This document shows positions 1 through 5,645 of a DNA stretch of 6,362 bases, in pieces; the first letter of the stretch is position 1, and each line of letters opens with the position of its first letter. The translations under genes were made by a program, and so were the position numbers. Below the pieces are notes generated by a model. It saw nothing but the letters and a program-made list of their open reading frames with translations. It made no database searches and was not told the DNA's origin. Origin of the DNA: Candidatus Agathobaculum merdigallinarum. GTDB lineage: Bacteria; Bacillota; Clostridia; Oscillospirales; Butyricicoccaceae. Where the stretch lies: the NCBI GenBank assembly GCA_019115425.1, contig DXDO01000150.1, positions 1 to 6,362 on the forward strand. Direction: 5' to 3'.

Positions 1-228
1 CAGGTGGACGTGGGCGCGGCAAGCTACTGGTCGGAGACCATGCAGACCATGACCAACGACCACCTGCTTGAAAGCGGCGTCATCACCGACCCGCTTGTCT
101 ATCTGGAAAACGTGCCTGATTATCAGGTGCGTGGCAAAAACGATCTGCTGCACGCGCTCCGCATGCAGCGGCAGCAGCAAAAGGAGGAAAACGTAAATGC
201 AAACCAACCGCAAGCAGAACAGCAGTAA
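1..228 (+). CDS. Phage portal protein, C-terminal fragment (5' end outside window)
   Basis: The frame is open from the first base, so only the last 75 residues are seen. Portal proteins form the dodecameric ring at one capsid vertex through which DNA is packaged and ejected. The visible part reads VDVGAASYWSET, then a helix with TMTNDHLLESGVIT, then DPLVYLENVPDYQVRGK and a Gln-rich tail. This pattern (small residues, YWSE, a short helical stretch with 'GVITD', a 'YLE..P' motif) is what I associate with the C-terminus of clostridial phage portals; this is recognition from memory, not alignment. The position directly before a scaffold-like gene and the capsid gene supports it. The last 32 nt overlap the next gene, whose ribosome binding site (181-187) lies inside this CDS, suggesting translational coupling. 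An internal GTG at 4 is not taken as the start. Confidence 0.7.
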   Translation, partial: QVDVGAASYWSETMQTMTNDHLLESGVITDPLVYLENVPDYQVRGKNDLLHALRMQRQQQKEENVNANQPQAEQQ

Positions 229-730
229 ACAGCCCGCCGCCCCTGTACAGCCGCAGGCACAGCAGCCTGCTCCGGCCGAAGCGAATCCGTTCGCACAGGG
301 CGCGCCCGCCGAAACAGCGGCGCAGGCACCGGCCCAGCAGACCTTTCCCGTTCCGGTGGACGGGCGGATGGTCGAGCTGACGCTGGACGAGCTGATCCAG
401 GCGGCAAGCCTCGGCCTGTCCAAGCAGAATGCTTATGTGCGCCGCAACCGCGCGGCAAACGGTATGCCGAACGGGCAGATCTATGCAGCGTTCGTCGAGG
501 AGTACCCGGACGTGCGTCCCGAGGACATCCCCCAGCAGGTGTGGGAGTGGGCGCAGCAGGAAGGCTCGCTCGTCTCCGCCTACCGCAAGTGGGAGATCCT
601 CGAACTCAAGGACGAACTGGCGGCGATGGAGATGAACCAGAAAAACCGCCGCGCGGCCGTCGGCCCTGCGCAGTCGGACGGCGAGCCGGCGGGCGTCGAT
701 CCGGTGACGCTCGCGCTGCTCGGCAGATGA
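197..730 (+). CDS. Putative capsid assembly scaffold protein
   Basis: This 177-residue protein sits exactly between portal and major capsid, the usual place for a scaffold, which guides shell assembly and then leaves the prohead. Residues 1-50 are rich in Gln, Ala and Pro and look disordered. A compact helical part follows: 'VDGRMVELTLDELIQAA' (54-70), a segment with 'FVEEYPDVRPEDIPQQVW' (99-116) and a charged helix (about 128-150). The tail ends NQKNRRAAVGPAQSDGEP (147-164). The layout of 'DG..V.LT.DEL..AA', 'EYPDV..EDIP..VW' and 'NQKNR' is familiar from proteins between portal and capsid in clostridial phages. The start is chosen for a strong AAGGAGG at 181-187, nine bases upstream of the ATG. 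Function is inferred from position and composition; a minor virion protein is the alternative. No protease motif is visible. Confidence 0.6.
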   Translation: MQTNRKQNSSKQPAAPVQPQAQQPAPAEANPFAQGAPAETAAQAPAQQTFPVPVDGRMVELTLDELIQAASLGLSKQNAYVRRNRAANGMPNGQIYAAFVEEYPDVRPEDIPQQVWEWAQQEGSLVSAYRKWEILELKDELAAMEMNQKNRRAAVGPAQSDGEPAGVDPVTLALLGR

Positions 731-747
731 AAGCCCTTCAGGGGGCA

Positions 748-776
748 GCCGTGCCGCTGCGGCGCGGGGGCACGGT
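748..776 (+). promoter_or_regulatory. GC-rich hairpin in the leader of the capsid gene
   Basis: CCGTGCC (749-755) pairs perfectly with GGCACGG (769-775), with a possible extra G-T pair at 748/776 and a 13-base loop. A competing smaller stem, GCAGC (745-749) with GCTGC (756-760), shares base 749 and cannot form together with it. No T-run follows (the next bases are GAAATCC), so it is not a standard terminator. It lies 18 nt after the scaffold stop codon in a 146-nt gap (731-876) that otherwise holds no gene. It could be an RNA processing or stability element that raises capsid mRNA over scaffold mRNA; this is inference. Confidence 0.4.
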
Positions 777-876
777 GAAATCCTGACGCACATGTCGCCG
801 GAATTTCCAGATTAAATGTCGCTGCGCTCCTTTGACAAACGACAAATATTCCACTTCTTAACAGGAGGTACCCATT

Positions 877-1920
877 ATGGCTATCAATCTCGCTACCAAA
901 TATTCCGACCAGATCGCCGAGGTGTTCACGCGCGCATCCTTCATCAAGGGCAAGACCGCGGAGACCTTTGACCTGACCGGCGTCAAGACGCTCAAGGTAT
1001 ACACCCCGATCACGGTCGAGGAGGTCGACTACGACCGCGACGGCGGCCTCGCCCGCTACGGCGACGTGACTGAGATGCAGGACGTCGTGCAGGAGCTGAC
1101 CATGACGCAGGACAAGGCGTTCACCCTGACGATCGACAAGGGCAACAACCTCGACCAAAACCTGGTCAAAAACGCGGCCGACATGCTGCGCCTGCAGCTG
1201 AACGAAAAGTCCACGCCTGCGGCGGACAAGTACGCATTCAAGCGTTTTGTCACCATGGCGGGCAACATCGTGGAAAGCGCCGCGAAGCCCACCAAGTCCG
1301 ACATCATCAGCAAAATCGCGGACGCATCCCAGGCGCTGGACGACGCGCTCGTGCCGGATGACAACCGCTACATCTATCTGACGAGCGAAATGTACAAGCT
1401 GGTGTGCACCTCGGACGAGTTCGCCGGTGTGGACGTGCTCGCGCGCCAGTCGATCGCCAAGGGCGTGTGCGGCGAGGTGTTCGGCATGAACGTGGTGCGC
1501 GTGCCGAAGAGCTACCTGCCGGACAACGTCTACTTCCTCGTCACGCACAAGGACGCGGTGCTCATGCCGTACAAAATCGCGGACGCCAAGGTGCATGAGG
1601 ACCCGGTCGGCGTATCCGGCGCGCTGATCGAGGGCCGCCACTACTATGACGCGTATGTGCTGGGCGCCAAGTGCGGCGGCGTATATGCGCTGGTCGCAGC
1701 CGATTCCGTGACCGATTCCCCGTCCATCGCAGCGGGCGTCATCACGATCCCCGACGGCGCCACCGTGCGCTACACGCTGGACGGCTCGGACCCGCGCTAC
1801 TCGGATTCCGCCAAGGACTACACCGCCTCCACCGAATTGACCGCCGAGGACGGCTGCAAGATCCGCGCATACGCGGTCAAAGCGGGGCTGTATCCGTCCC
1901 CTGTCGTGGAAGGCGCATAA
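877..1920 (+). CDS. Major capsid protein with C-terminal Ig-like/chitobiase-type domain
   Basis: This 347-residue protein is the probable shell subunit. Residues 1-275 look like a capsid core of the kind found in clostridial phages: an N-terminal helix (MAINLATKYSDQIAEVF), 'GVKTLKVYTPITVEEVDYDRD' split by the sheet at 35-55, then 'RYGDVTEMQDVVQELTMTQDKAFTLTIDKGN' (60-90, in parts), the conserved-looking 'TMTQDK..TLTID.GN', and a later 'YIYLTSEMYKLV' region (165-176). Residues about 286-345 form an added module: 'VITIPDGATVRYTLDGSDPRYS', an 'YTA' turn, and a final 'IRAYAVKAGLYPSPVV', matching the pattern of the chitobiase/beta-hexosaminidase C-terminal fold (CHB_HEX_C-type). Such Ig-like add-ons on capsid proteins are usually surface-exposed and can bind glycans. 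The start has AGGAGGT at 863-869, seven bases before the ATG. The core call is strong on context and sequence; the outer domain call rests on motif memory. Confidence 0.85.
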   Translation: MAINLATKYSDQIAEVFTRASFIKGKTAETFDLTGVKTLKVYTPITVEEVDYDRDGGLARYGDVTEMQDVVQELTMTQDKAFTLTIDKGNNLDQNLVKNAADMLRLQLNEKSTPAADKYAFKRFVTMAGNIVESAAKPTKSDIISKIADASQALDDALVPDDNRYIYLTSEMYKLVCTSDEFAGVDVLARQSIAKGVCGEVFGMNVVRVPKSYLPDNVYFLVTHKDAVLMPYKIADAKVHEDPVGVSGALIEGRHYYDAYVLGAKCGGVYALVAADSVTDSPSIAAGVITIPDGATVRYTLDGSDPRYSDSAKDYTASTELTAEDGCKIRAYAVKAGLYPSPVVEGA

Positions 1921-1942
1921 GCCCCATATGTAGCGCATAAAC

Positions 1943-1969
1943 GAAACAAAAAACCGCCCCATGGGCGGT
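1943..1969 (-). terminator. Rho-independent terminator of the minus-strand cassette gene
   Basis: On the minus strand, ACCGCCC (1969-1963) and GGGCGGT (1959-1953) form a perfect 7-bp stem with a 3-nt loop, followed by TTTTTGTTT. On the + strand the hairpin is followed by GTGAACAGG, so it works only in the minus direction. It lies 44 nt beyond the stop codon of the 2013-2297 gene and would stop antisense transcription before it enters the capsid gene. It sits just outside (9 nt) the left inverted repeat. Confidence 0.8.
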
Positions 1970-1977
1970 GTGAACAG

Positions 1978-2002
1978 GCTCCCAGTCTGACAGAAGCGCG
2001 GA
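1978..2002 (+). repeat. Left arm of 25-bp inverted repeat
   Basis: This arm begins GCTCCCAG, continues TCTGACAGAAG and ends CGCGGA. It is complementary to 2385-2409 at 23 of 25 positions; the two mismatches are at 1986/2401 (would be a G-T pair in RNA) and 1997/2390. Identity stops sharply outside both ends (1977/2410, 2003/2384). The arm lies 11 nt before the stop codon of the minus-strand gene as read on the + strand. Confidence 0.85.
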
Positions 2003-2012
2003 GACGACTGAA

Positions 2013-2297
2013 TTACGAAAGGCGTTCAATATACTGCTTGGCCTGTACCAGATCAAGGCCGGTGTGCTCGCGAAGATGTTTGACTGCCTGCACAATCTCT
2101 CCTTTCTGCTTCAGCTGTTTCAGTTCATTCTGTAATTTATCATCAATATAATACATTTTGTATTTTTCCTGTCCGATGCTGCCGGCAAGTCCGTCCAGCT
2201 TCTCCTCAAGCCGCCGGACGCGTTGCTGCAATGCCCGATGCCGCAGATATTGCGCCAGCAGCAGTGCTGCCAGCGCAAGCAAAAGCACATATTCCAT
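2013..2297 (-). CDS. Small membrane-anchored protein with L7/L12 C-terminal-like domain (moron)
   Basis: This 94-residue protein has a hydrophobic segment at residues 3-18 (rich in Leu/Ala), followed at once by basic RHR (19-21), suggesting a single membrane anchor with the rest in the cytoplasm. Residues 22-40 (QQRVRRLEEKLDGL) look like a short coiled coil. The end, GEIVQAVKHLREHTGLDLVQ and then AKQYIERLS (66-94), matches the helix-turn-helix half of the ribosomal protein L7/L12 C-terminal domain ('A.K..RE.TGL.L.EAK..V'). It is not the ribosomal protein itself: it lacks the L7/L12 N-terminus and hinge. Small proteins of this shape are, as I recall, encoded in many Firmicutes chromosomes with no established function. 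The ATG at 2297 is preferred because AGGAG (2311-2307) is nine bases upstream; an in-frame GTG at 2303 is only three bases from it. It runs against the phage operon with its own terminator, so it could be expressed in the lysogen. Confidence 0.75.
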   Translation of the reverse strand: MEYVLLLALAALLLAQYLRHRALQQRVRRLEEKLDGLAGSIGQEKYKMYYIDDKLQNELKQLKQKGEIVQAVKHLREHTGLDLVQAKQYIERLS

Positions 2298-2332
2298 TTC
2301 CACCCGCTCCTATCCTGACCTTATTTTCCTAT

Positions 2333-2364
2333 ATGATACAATATGGGCTGATCCGATTTGTGAA
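2333..2364 (-). promoter_or_regulatory. Possible promoter of the minus-strand cassette gene
   Basis: The AT-rich stretch upstream of the minus-strand gene holds a TATCAT (2338-2333) and an overlapping TATTGT (2343-2338) as candidate -10 boxes, and TTCACA (2364-2359) as a candidate -35. Spacings are 20 and 15 nt, neither ideal, so the assignment is weak. The region lies within the inverted repeats, so the gene would keep its promoter if the segment moved or inverted. Confidence 0.25.
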
Positions 2365-2384
2365 TAAACTGTAAACTCCAAACA

Positions 2385-2409
2385 TCCGCTCTTCTGTCAG
2401 GCTGGGAGC
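2385..2409 (-). repeat. Right arm of 25-bp inverted repeat
   Basis: Read on the minus strand this arm begins GCTCCCAG, continues CCTGACAGAAG and ends AGCGGA, mirroring 1978-2002 at 23 of 25 positions. It ends 10 nt before the ribosome binding site of the connector gene (AGGAGG at 2420-2425). In a + strand late transcript, the two arms could pair into a long-range stem that loops out the antisense cassette and brings the capsid stop near the connector start. Confidence 0.85.
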
Positions 2410-2431
2410 TATTTTGAAAAGGAGGAATCCC

Positions 2432-2800
2432 ATGACCGGAACCGAATGCTTCCACGCGGCGCTGAACCTGCTTTCCGAAACGCCGAACACCGGCGTATAC
2501 TACGAGCAGTTCGCGCTGCGCGCGCTCAATCAACTGCTGGCCAACAGCCTGCGCGAGATCAACGCCGAGCGCGTCTTCCGCGCAGAGCAGCCCTTTGACG
2601 CGCCGCCGTGCATGACTTCGCTGACCGAGGAGATCCCGGCGGGCGACTGGCTCGCGCGCGAGTGCTTCCCCTACGGGCTGGCGGCGCTGCTCGTCGCAGA
2701 CGACGACAAGGCCAAATTCAACTGGGCAGCCACTGAATACGCCGAACGGCTGCTGCGCCACTGTCCCGCGCAGCTGACCGCCGTACAGGAGATGATCTGA
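2432..2800 (+). CDS. Putative head-tail connector/adaptor protein
   Basis: This 122-residue, mostly helical protein follows the capsid gene and precedes the nozzle-like gene, the usual place for the adaptor that docks under the portal. It starts with a helical repeat (FHAALNLLSETPN, ALRALNQLLANSLREIN at 29-45), then an acidic stretch, then 'LARECFPYGLAALLVADDDK' (74-93) and 'FNWAATEYAERL' (96-107). The combination 'PYGLAALL..DDDK.KFN...EY' is one I associate with small neck proteins of clostridial short-tailed phages. The ATG at 2432 has AGGAGG at 2420-2425, six bases upstream; an in-frame TTG at 2414 lies upstream of that site and is rejected. Its stop overlaps the next start by one base (TGATG at 2798-2802), indicating translational coupling. 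Confidence 0.55.
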   Translation: MTGTECFHAALNLLSETPNTGVYYEQFALRALNQLLANSLREINAERVFRAEQPFDAPPCMTSLTEEIPAGDWLARECFPYGLAALLVADDDKAKFNWAATEYAERLLRHCPAQLTAVQEMI

Positions 2801-4620
2801 TGCGCGCCTATCAATTCCCGCAAACCGAGACCGAACACACCACCCTTGTCAGCCGCTTTGGCGGCGTGGACTTCCGCACCCACCCGACCAAGGTATCGCT
2901 TTCCCGTTCGCCCGATATGCAGAACCTGATCTGTGACCAGAACGACTTTCTGGTCAAGCGCACAGGGTGGAAGACGCAGCACACCTACACCTCCCCCATC
3001 TACGGGCTGTTCCCCATGCCGGACGGTTCGGGGTTTGCCGTCCACGCAGGGAGCAAGCTGTACTTCCGCCCCACTGCGGGCAGCCAAACCGAACTGTGCG
3101 CGGATATGAACGCGGCCTTCTCGCAGTCGTTTATTATGAACGGTGTGCTGTACCTGCTGGACGGCAAAACCTACCGCGCGGTGCGCCGCAATGCCGCAAA
3201 TACTACGTGGGAAGCTGTCAAGGTGCAGGATATCGCCTATGTGCCGACCACGACTATTTCCGCCGAGCCGACCGGCGGCGGCACAAGCTACGAAGCGGTC
3301 AACCTGCTGACGCCCAGGCGCATCAACACCTTTATCGGCAACGGCTCGGCGACCCAGTTTCAGGTGGATGCAGCAAACCTTGACGACGCAGCGGTCACCG
3401 CGACGGTGAACGGCGCATCTGTTGCCGTATCCTCGGTCAACCGTGCGACCGGCCTGGTGACGCTTGCCGCTGCGCCCGCAAGCGGCAACGGGCTGGCCAA
3501 CGTGTCCATCAGCTTTTCCAAAACCGTCTCCGGCTACACGGACAAAATCAACAAATGCTGTATCGCGGGACTGTACGGCGGCAAAAACGACACGCGCGTA
3601 TTTGTCGCAGGCAATCCGGATGAACCAAACTGCGACTGGCAGAGCGGGCTGTATGATCCAACATATTTCCCTGATACCGGCTATACGCGCATGGGCACGG
3701 ACGCGTCCGCGATCGTCGGATACCTCAAGCAGTATGAAAGCCAGCTGGTCATCAAATCGGGTGGCGCCCAAGAGGCAACCAGCTATCTGCGCTCCTACCT
3801 GATGGCGGACGATGGCACGGCGCTGTATCCGCTCAAGCAGGGCGCACAGGGCGAGGGGGCGGTCGCTCCGCGCAGCTTTGCGATGCTCAACGACCTGCCG
3901 CTGTTCCTGTCTGCGCGCGGCGTGCAGGGGGTGTACGGCACTGCGGTCGCCGAACAGCGCACCATCCGCTCGGTATCGGATGCGATCGTGCCCAAACTCG
4001 AGGCCGAGACTGGTCTGGAAAACGCCTGCGCCATCATATTCGAGGGAAAATACTATCTGGCGGTCAACGGACATGTGTACATTGCGGACGGCGCGCTGAC
4101 CGAGGAGGACGGCAGCCCCGCATGGTTCTATTGGGCGGACGTACCCGCGCAGTGCCTTGCGGTGCTGGATGGCCGGCTGTGGTTTGGGACTGCCGACGGC
4201 AGGCTGTGCCGCTTCGCAAAACCCGAAGAAGATGGCGCATACTGCGACGACGCCGCGGCGATCAACGCCTTCTGGCGCACCCCTACCCTGCCGCTCGCGG
4301 ACTGGGGGCGGGTCAAAACCGTGCGCGATGTCGTGCCGACACTTATGCCGTATTCTCGCTCCGGCGCGACCGTGCAGTATGAGAGCGAAAACGGACAGAC
4401 GCTTGCGCTGTCGCGCAACATGGATCTGTTTTCCTTCAAAACGCTGGACTTCTCACGCTTCTCGTTCCGCTGCATCCCGGGCGCGATCAGCTACCGCACC
4501 CGCTGGCGGCAGCACCGGATGCCGCTGTTTGCAGTGCGCATCGGCAACAATCAGCCGAACGAGCCGTTCGGACTGCTCGCGCTCACGATCCGCTGGACAC
4601 AGGGACAAAACATTATCTGA
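2800..4620 (+). CDS. Tail nozzle/tubular-like virion protein
   Basis: This 606-residue protein begins with 'RFGGVDFRTHPTKVSLSRS' and then 'PDMQNLICDQNDFLVKRTGW' (19-57), the pattern 'GG......SPDM.N......L.KR.GW' typical of beta-propeller neck and nozzle proteins in short-tailed phages. It is rich in beta strands throughout, with propeller-like stretches such as 'IYGLFPMPDGSGFAVHAGSK' (67-86) and 'GLYGGKNDTRVFVAGNPDEP' (257-276). Residues about 174-242 form an inserted Ig-like module (FIGNGSATQFQVD, ATVNGASVAV, TGLVTLAAAPASGNG, VSISFSKT). There is no signal peptide or membrane segment. AGGAG at 2787-2791 gives an 8-base spacing to the ATG. It would close or extend the short tail below the adaptor. 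A stopper or tail-hub role is the alternative. Confidence 0.6.
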   Translation: MRAYQFPQTETEHTTLVSRFGGVDFRTHPTKVSLSRSPDMQNLICDQNDFLVKRTGWKTQHTYTSPIYGLFPMPDGSGFAVHAGSKLYFRPTAGSQTELCADMNAAFSQSFIMNGVLYLLDGKTYRAVRRNAANTTWEAVKVQDIAYVPTTTISAEPTGGGTSYEAVNLLTPRRINTFIGNGSATQFQVDAANLDDAAVTATVNGASVAVSSVNRATGLVTLAAAPASGNGLANVSISFSKTVSGYTDKINKCCIAGLYGGKNDTRVFVAGNPDEPNCDWQSGLYDPTYFPDTGYTRMGTDASAIVGYLKQYESQLVIKSGGAQEATSYLRSYLMADDGTALYPLKQGAQGEGAVAPRSFAMLNDLPLFLSARGVQGVYGTAVAEQRTIRSVSDAIVPKLEAETGLENACAIIFEGKYYLAVNGHVYIADGALTEEDGSPAWFYWADVPAQCLAVLDGRLWFGTADGRLCRFAKPEEDGAYCDDAAAINAFWRTPTLPLADWGRVKTVRDVVPTLMPYSRSGATVQYESENGQTLALSRNMDLFSFKTLDFSRFSFRCIPGAISYRTRWRQHRMPLFAVRIGNNQPNEPFGLLALTIRWTQGQNII

Positions 4621-4637
4621 GAGAGGAGGCATGTGTT

Positions 4638-5585
4638 TTGCCGAAAAATTACAGGGAGGATTTCGACTATGCAGAGGCGATCGCGGGCACGCAAAATGCC
4701 GCCAAGCGGCAGCAGCTGCTCGCCGAGCGCCAGAACAAGATCGACGCGGAGGGGCTCGCGGGCAAGGTGGCCTCGAACGACGCGGTCGCGACCTGGAACG
4801 GTGACTACCGCCCGTACTCGGTGTCCTCGGACGACGGCGGCCGCTCATCCGTCAACAACGCGCTCAGCCAGCTGTATGACGCCGCCGAGCAGGCGCGGCT
4901 TCGCCGCTTTGAGGCCGCGCGTGAACGGATCCAGCAGCAGCTGGGGCGCAATCTGTCCTCCATTGAGGAGGACTATACAGCGGGCATGAAGCAGACCGAT
5001 ATCAACGCGCGGCAGTCCGTGTTCTCCAATGAGGAAAAGCTGGCCGCGCTGGGTCTGAACATGGGCGCGCGGACTGCCGCCGCGACCTCAGGCGCTGCCG
5101 AAACCAGCCGTGTTGCGATCGACAACCAGTACCGCAGCGATCTGAACGCGCTCGGACAGGCGCGGCTCACGGCGCGCGCCGCGGCACAGGACGCCGCATC
5201 CGAACAGAACGCCGCGCTCGAAAACGAATACTACACCGCCACGGAAAACGCGGCGCTTCAGCAGGCGCAGCTGCAGCTGGCACAGTTCAACGCAGATCGG
5301 GACTATGGCCTGTCGGTTGCCGGTCTGACCGGATTTTTGAACGGTATGCCCACGCTGGATTGGCGCAATTACCAGCTCAGCGCGGACAGCGCGGATGGCA
5401 ACGCCGCTGCCAGCGCACAGACACAGGCATACGAGCGCGCACTGAACCGCTGGAAAACCACCGGCTATGTGCAGCAGGGCGACGCCGAGATCCTAGGCGT
5501 TCCTGCGGGCACGCCCACCGCAGACGTGAGCTATCGCAACGCCAGCCTTGCTTTGCAGCGCTGGAAGGCGGGCTATTGGTACTAG
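4638..5585 (+). CDS. Putative internal virion (ejection) protein, helical
   Basis: This 315-residue protein is rich in Ala, Gln and charged residues and almost wholly helical. Residues 75-125 form a charged coiled-coil-like stretch (ALSQLYDAAEQARLRRFEAA). A small-residue region 'LGLNMGARTAAATSGAAETS' (138-157) is followed by 'RVAIDNQYRSDLNALGQAR' and a long Ala/Gln helix (170-220). This succession (helix, Gly/Ala/Ser-rich hinge, 'ETSR.A....Y...L..L...R') resembles proteins ejected with DNA in clostridial short-tailed phages. The C-terminus carries two 'RWK' motifs (271-273, 308-310) around 'GVPAGTPTADVSYRNA'. Translation starts at TTG 4638, with AGGAGG at 4624-4629 eight bases upstream; no in-frame ATG is near. 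It is the last gene of the operon. The function is inferred; a different minor structural role is possible. Confidence 0.5.
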   Translation: MPKNYREDFDYAEAIAGTQNAAKRQQLLAERQNKIDAEGLAGKVASNDAVATWNGDYRPYSVSSDDGGRSSVNNALSQLYDAAEQARLRRFEAARERIQQQLGRNLSSIEEDYTAGMKQTDINARQSVFSNEEKLAALGLNMGARTAAATSGAAETSRVAIDNQYRSDLNALGQARLTARAAAQDAASEQNAALENEYYTATENAALQQAQLQLAQFNADRDYGLSVAGLTGFLNGMPTLDWRNYQLSADSADGNAAASAQTQAYERALNRWKTTGYVQQGDAEILGVPAGTPTADVSYRNASLALQRWKAGYWY

Positions 5586-5605
5586 TTCCGCTATACTGCA
5601 CCTAA

Positions 5606-5645
5606 AAAAGCCACCCCCCTGCACATAGGCAGGGGGGCGGCTTTT
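5606..5645 (+). terminator. Strong, probably bidirectional terminator of the phage late operon
   Basis: A 16-bp stem with one mismatch (5613/5638) pairs AAAAGCC, then CCCCCCTGC (5614-5622), with GCAGGGGGG and GGCTTTT; the loop is ACATAG (5623-5628). TTTTATAAA follows on the + strand, and the upstream A-run (5604-5609) gives a T-run on the minus strand, so it can work both ways. It lies 20 nt after the last phage gene. Confidence 0.93.

Larger units (their letters stand above)
1978..2409. mobile_element. Moron-like cassette bounded by 25-bp inverted repeats
   Basis: A 432-bp segment between capsid and connector genes is flanked by inverted repeats and contains one gene on the strand opposite to the operon. 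Hand count over 2041-2400 gives 173 G/C of 360 (48%), while sampled 60-base lines of neighbouring phage genes gave 42 (1441-1500) and 36 (2461-2520). Removing it would leave a spacer of about 80 nt between capsid and connector, normal for such an operon. No transposase or recombinase is encoded inside, and no clear target-site duplication flanks the repeats. So it may be a non-autonomous insertion, an invertible segment, or simply an acquired moron with regulatory repeats. The boundary claim is seen; mobility is inference. Confidence 0.45.

Noticed and set aside
832..860. Perfect TTGACA at 832-837 upstream of the capsid gene, as a promoter.
   Set aside because: No acceptable -10 box is found 16-18 bases downstream (TTCTTA at 17), so it is probably chance.
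1913..1940. Direct repeat GCGCATAA at 1913-1920 and 1933-1940 around the capsid stop codon.
   Set aside because: Only eight bases, with no further similarity or symmetry; it could be a chance or a small duplication without visible role.
580..1962. Long open frame on the minus strand opposite the capsid gene (about 460 codons).
   Set aside because: It mirrors the capsid and scaffold codon pattern in GC-rich DNA, its product is an Arg/His/Val-rich sequence without recognisable domains, and the capsid frame with its strong SD explains the region.
1970..2421. GTGAACAG (1970-1977) and TTGAAAAG (2414-2421) as a target-site duplication around the inverted repeats.
   Set aside because: They match at 6 of 8 bases only and are not at equal distances from the repeat ends.
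2671..4074. Long open frame on the minus strand opposite the nozzle-like gene (about 467 codons).
   Set aside because: It is the antisense shadow of a well-supported phage gene, with biased composition and no domain I recognise.
4633..4989. Overlapping + strand frame starting at ATG 4633.
   Set aside because: Its SD spacing is only 3 nt, the product is Arg/Ser/Pro-rich, and the TTG-started frame reads as a coherent helical phage protein up to the operon terminator.
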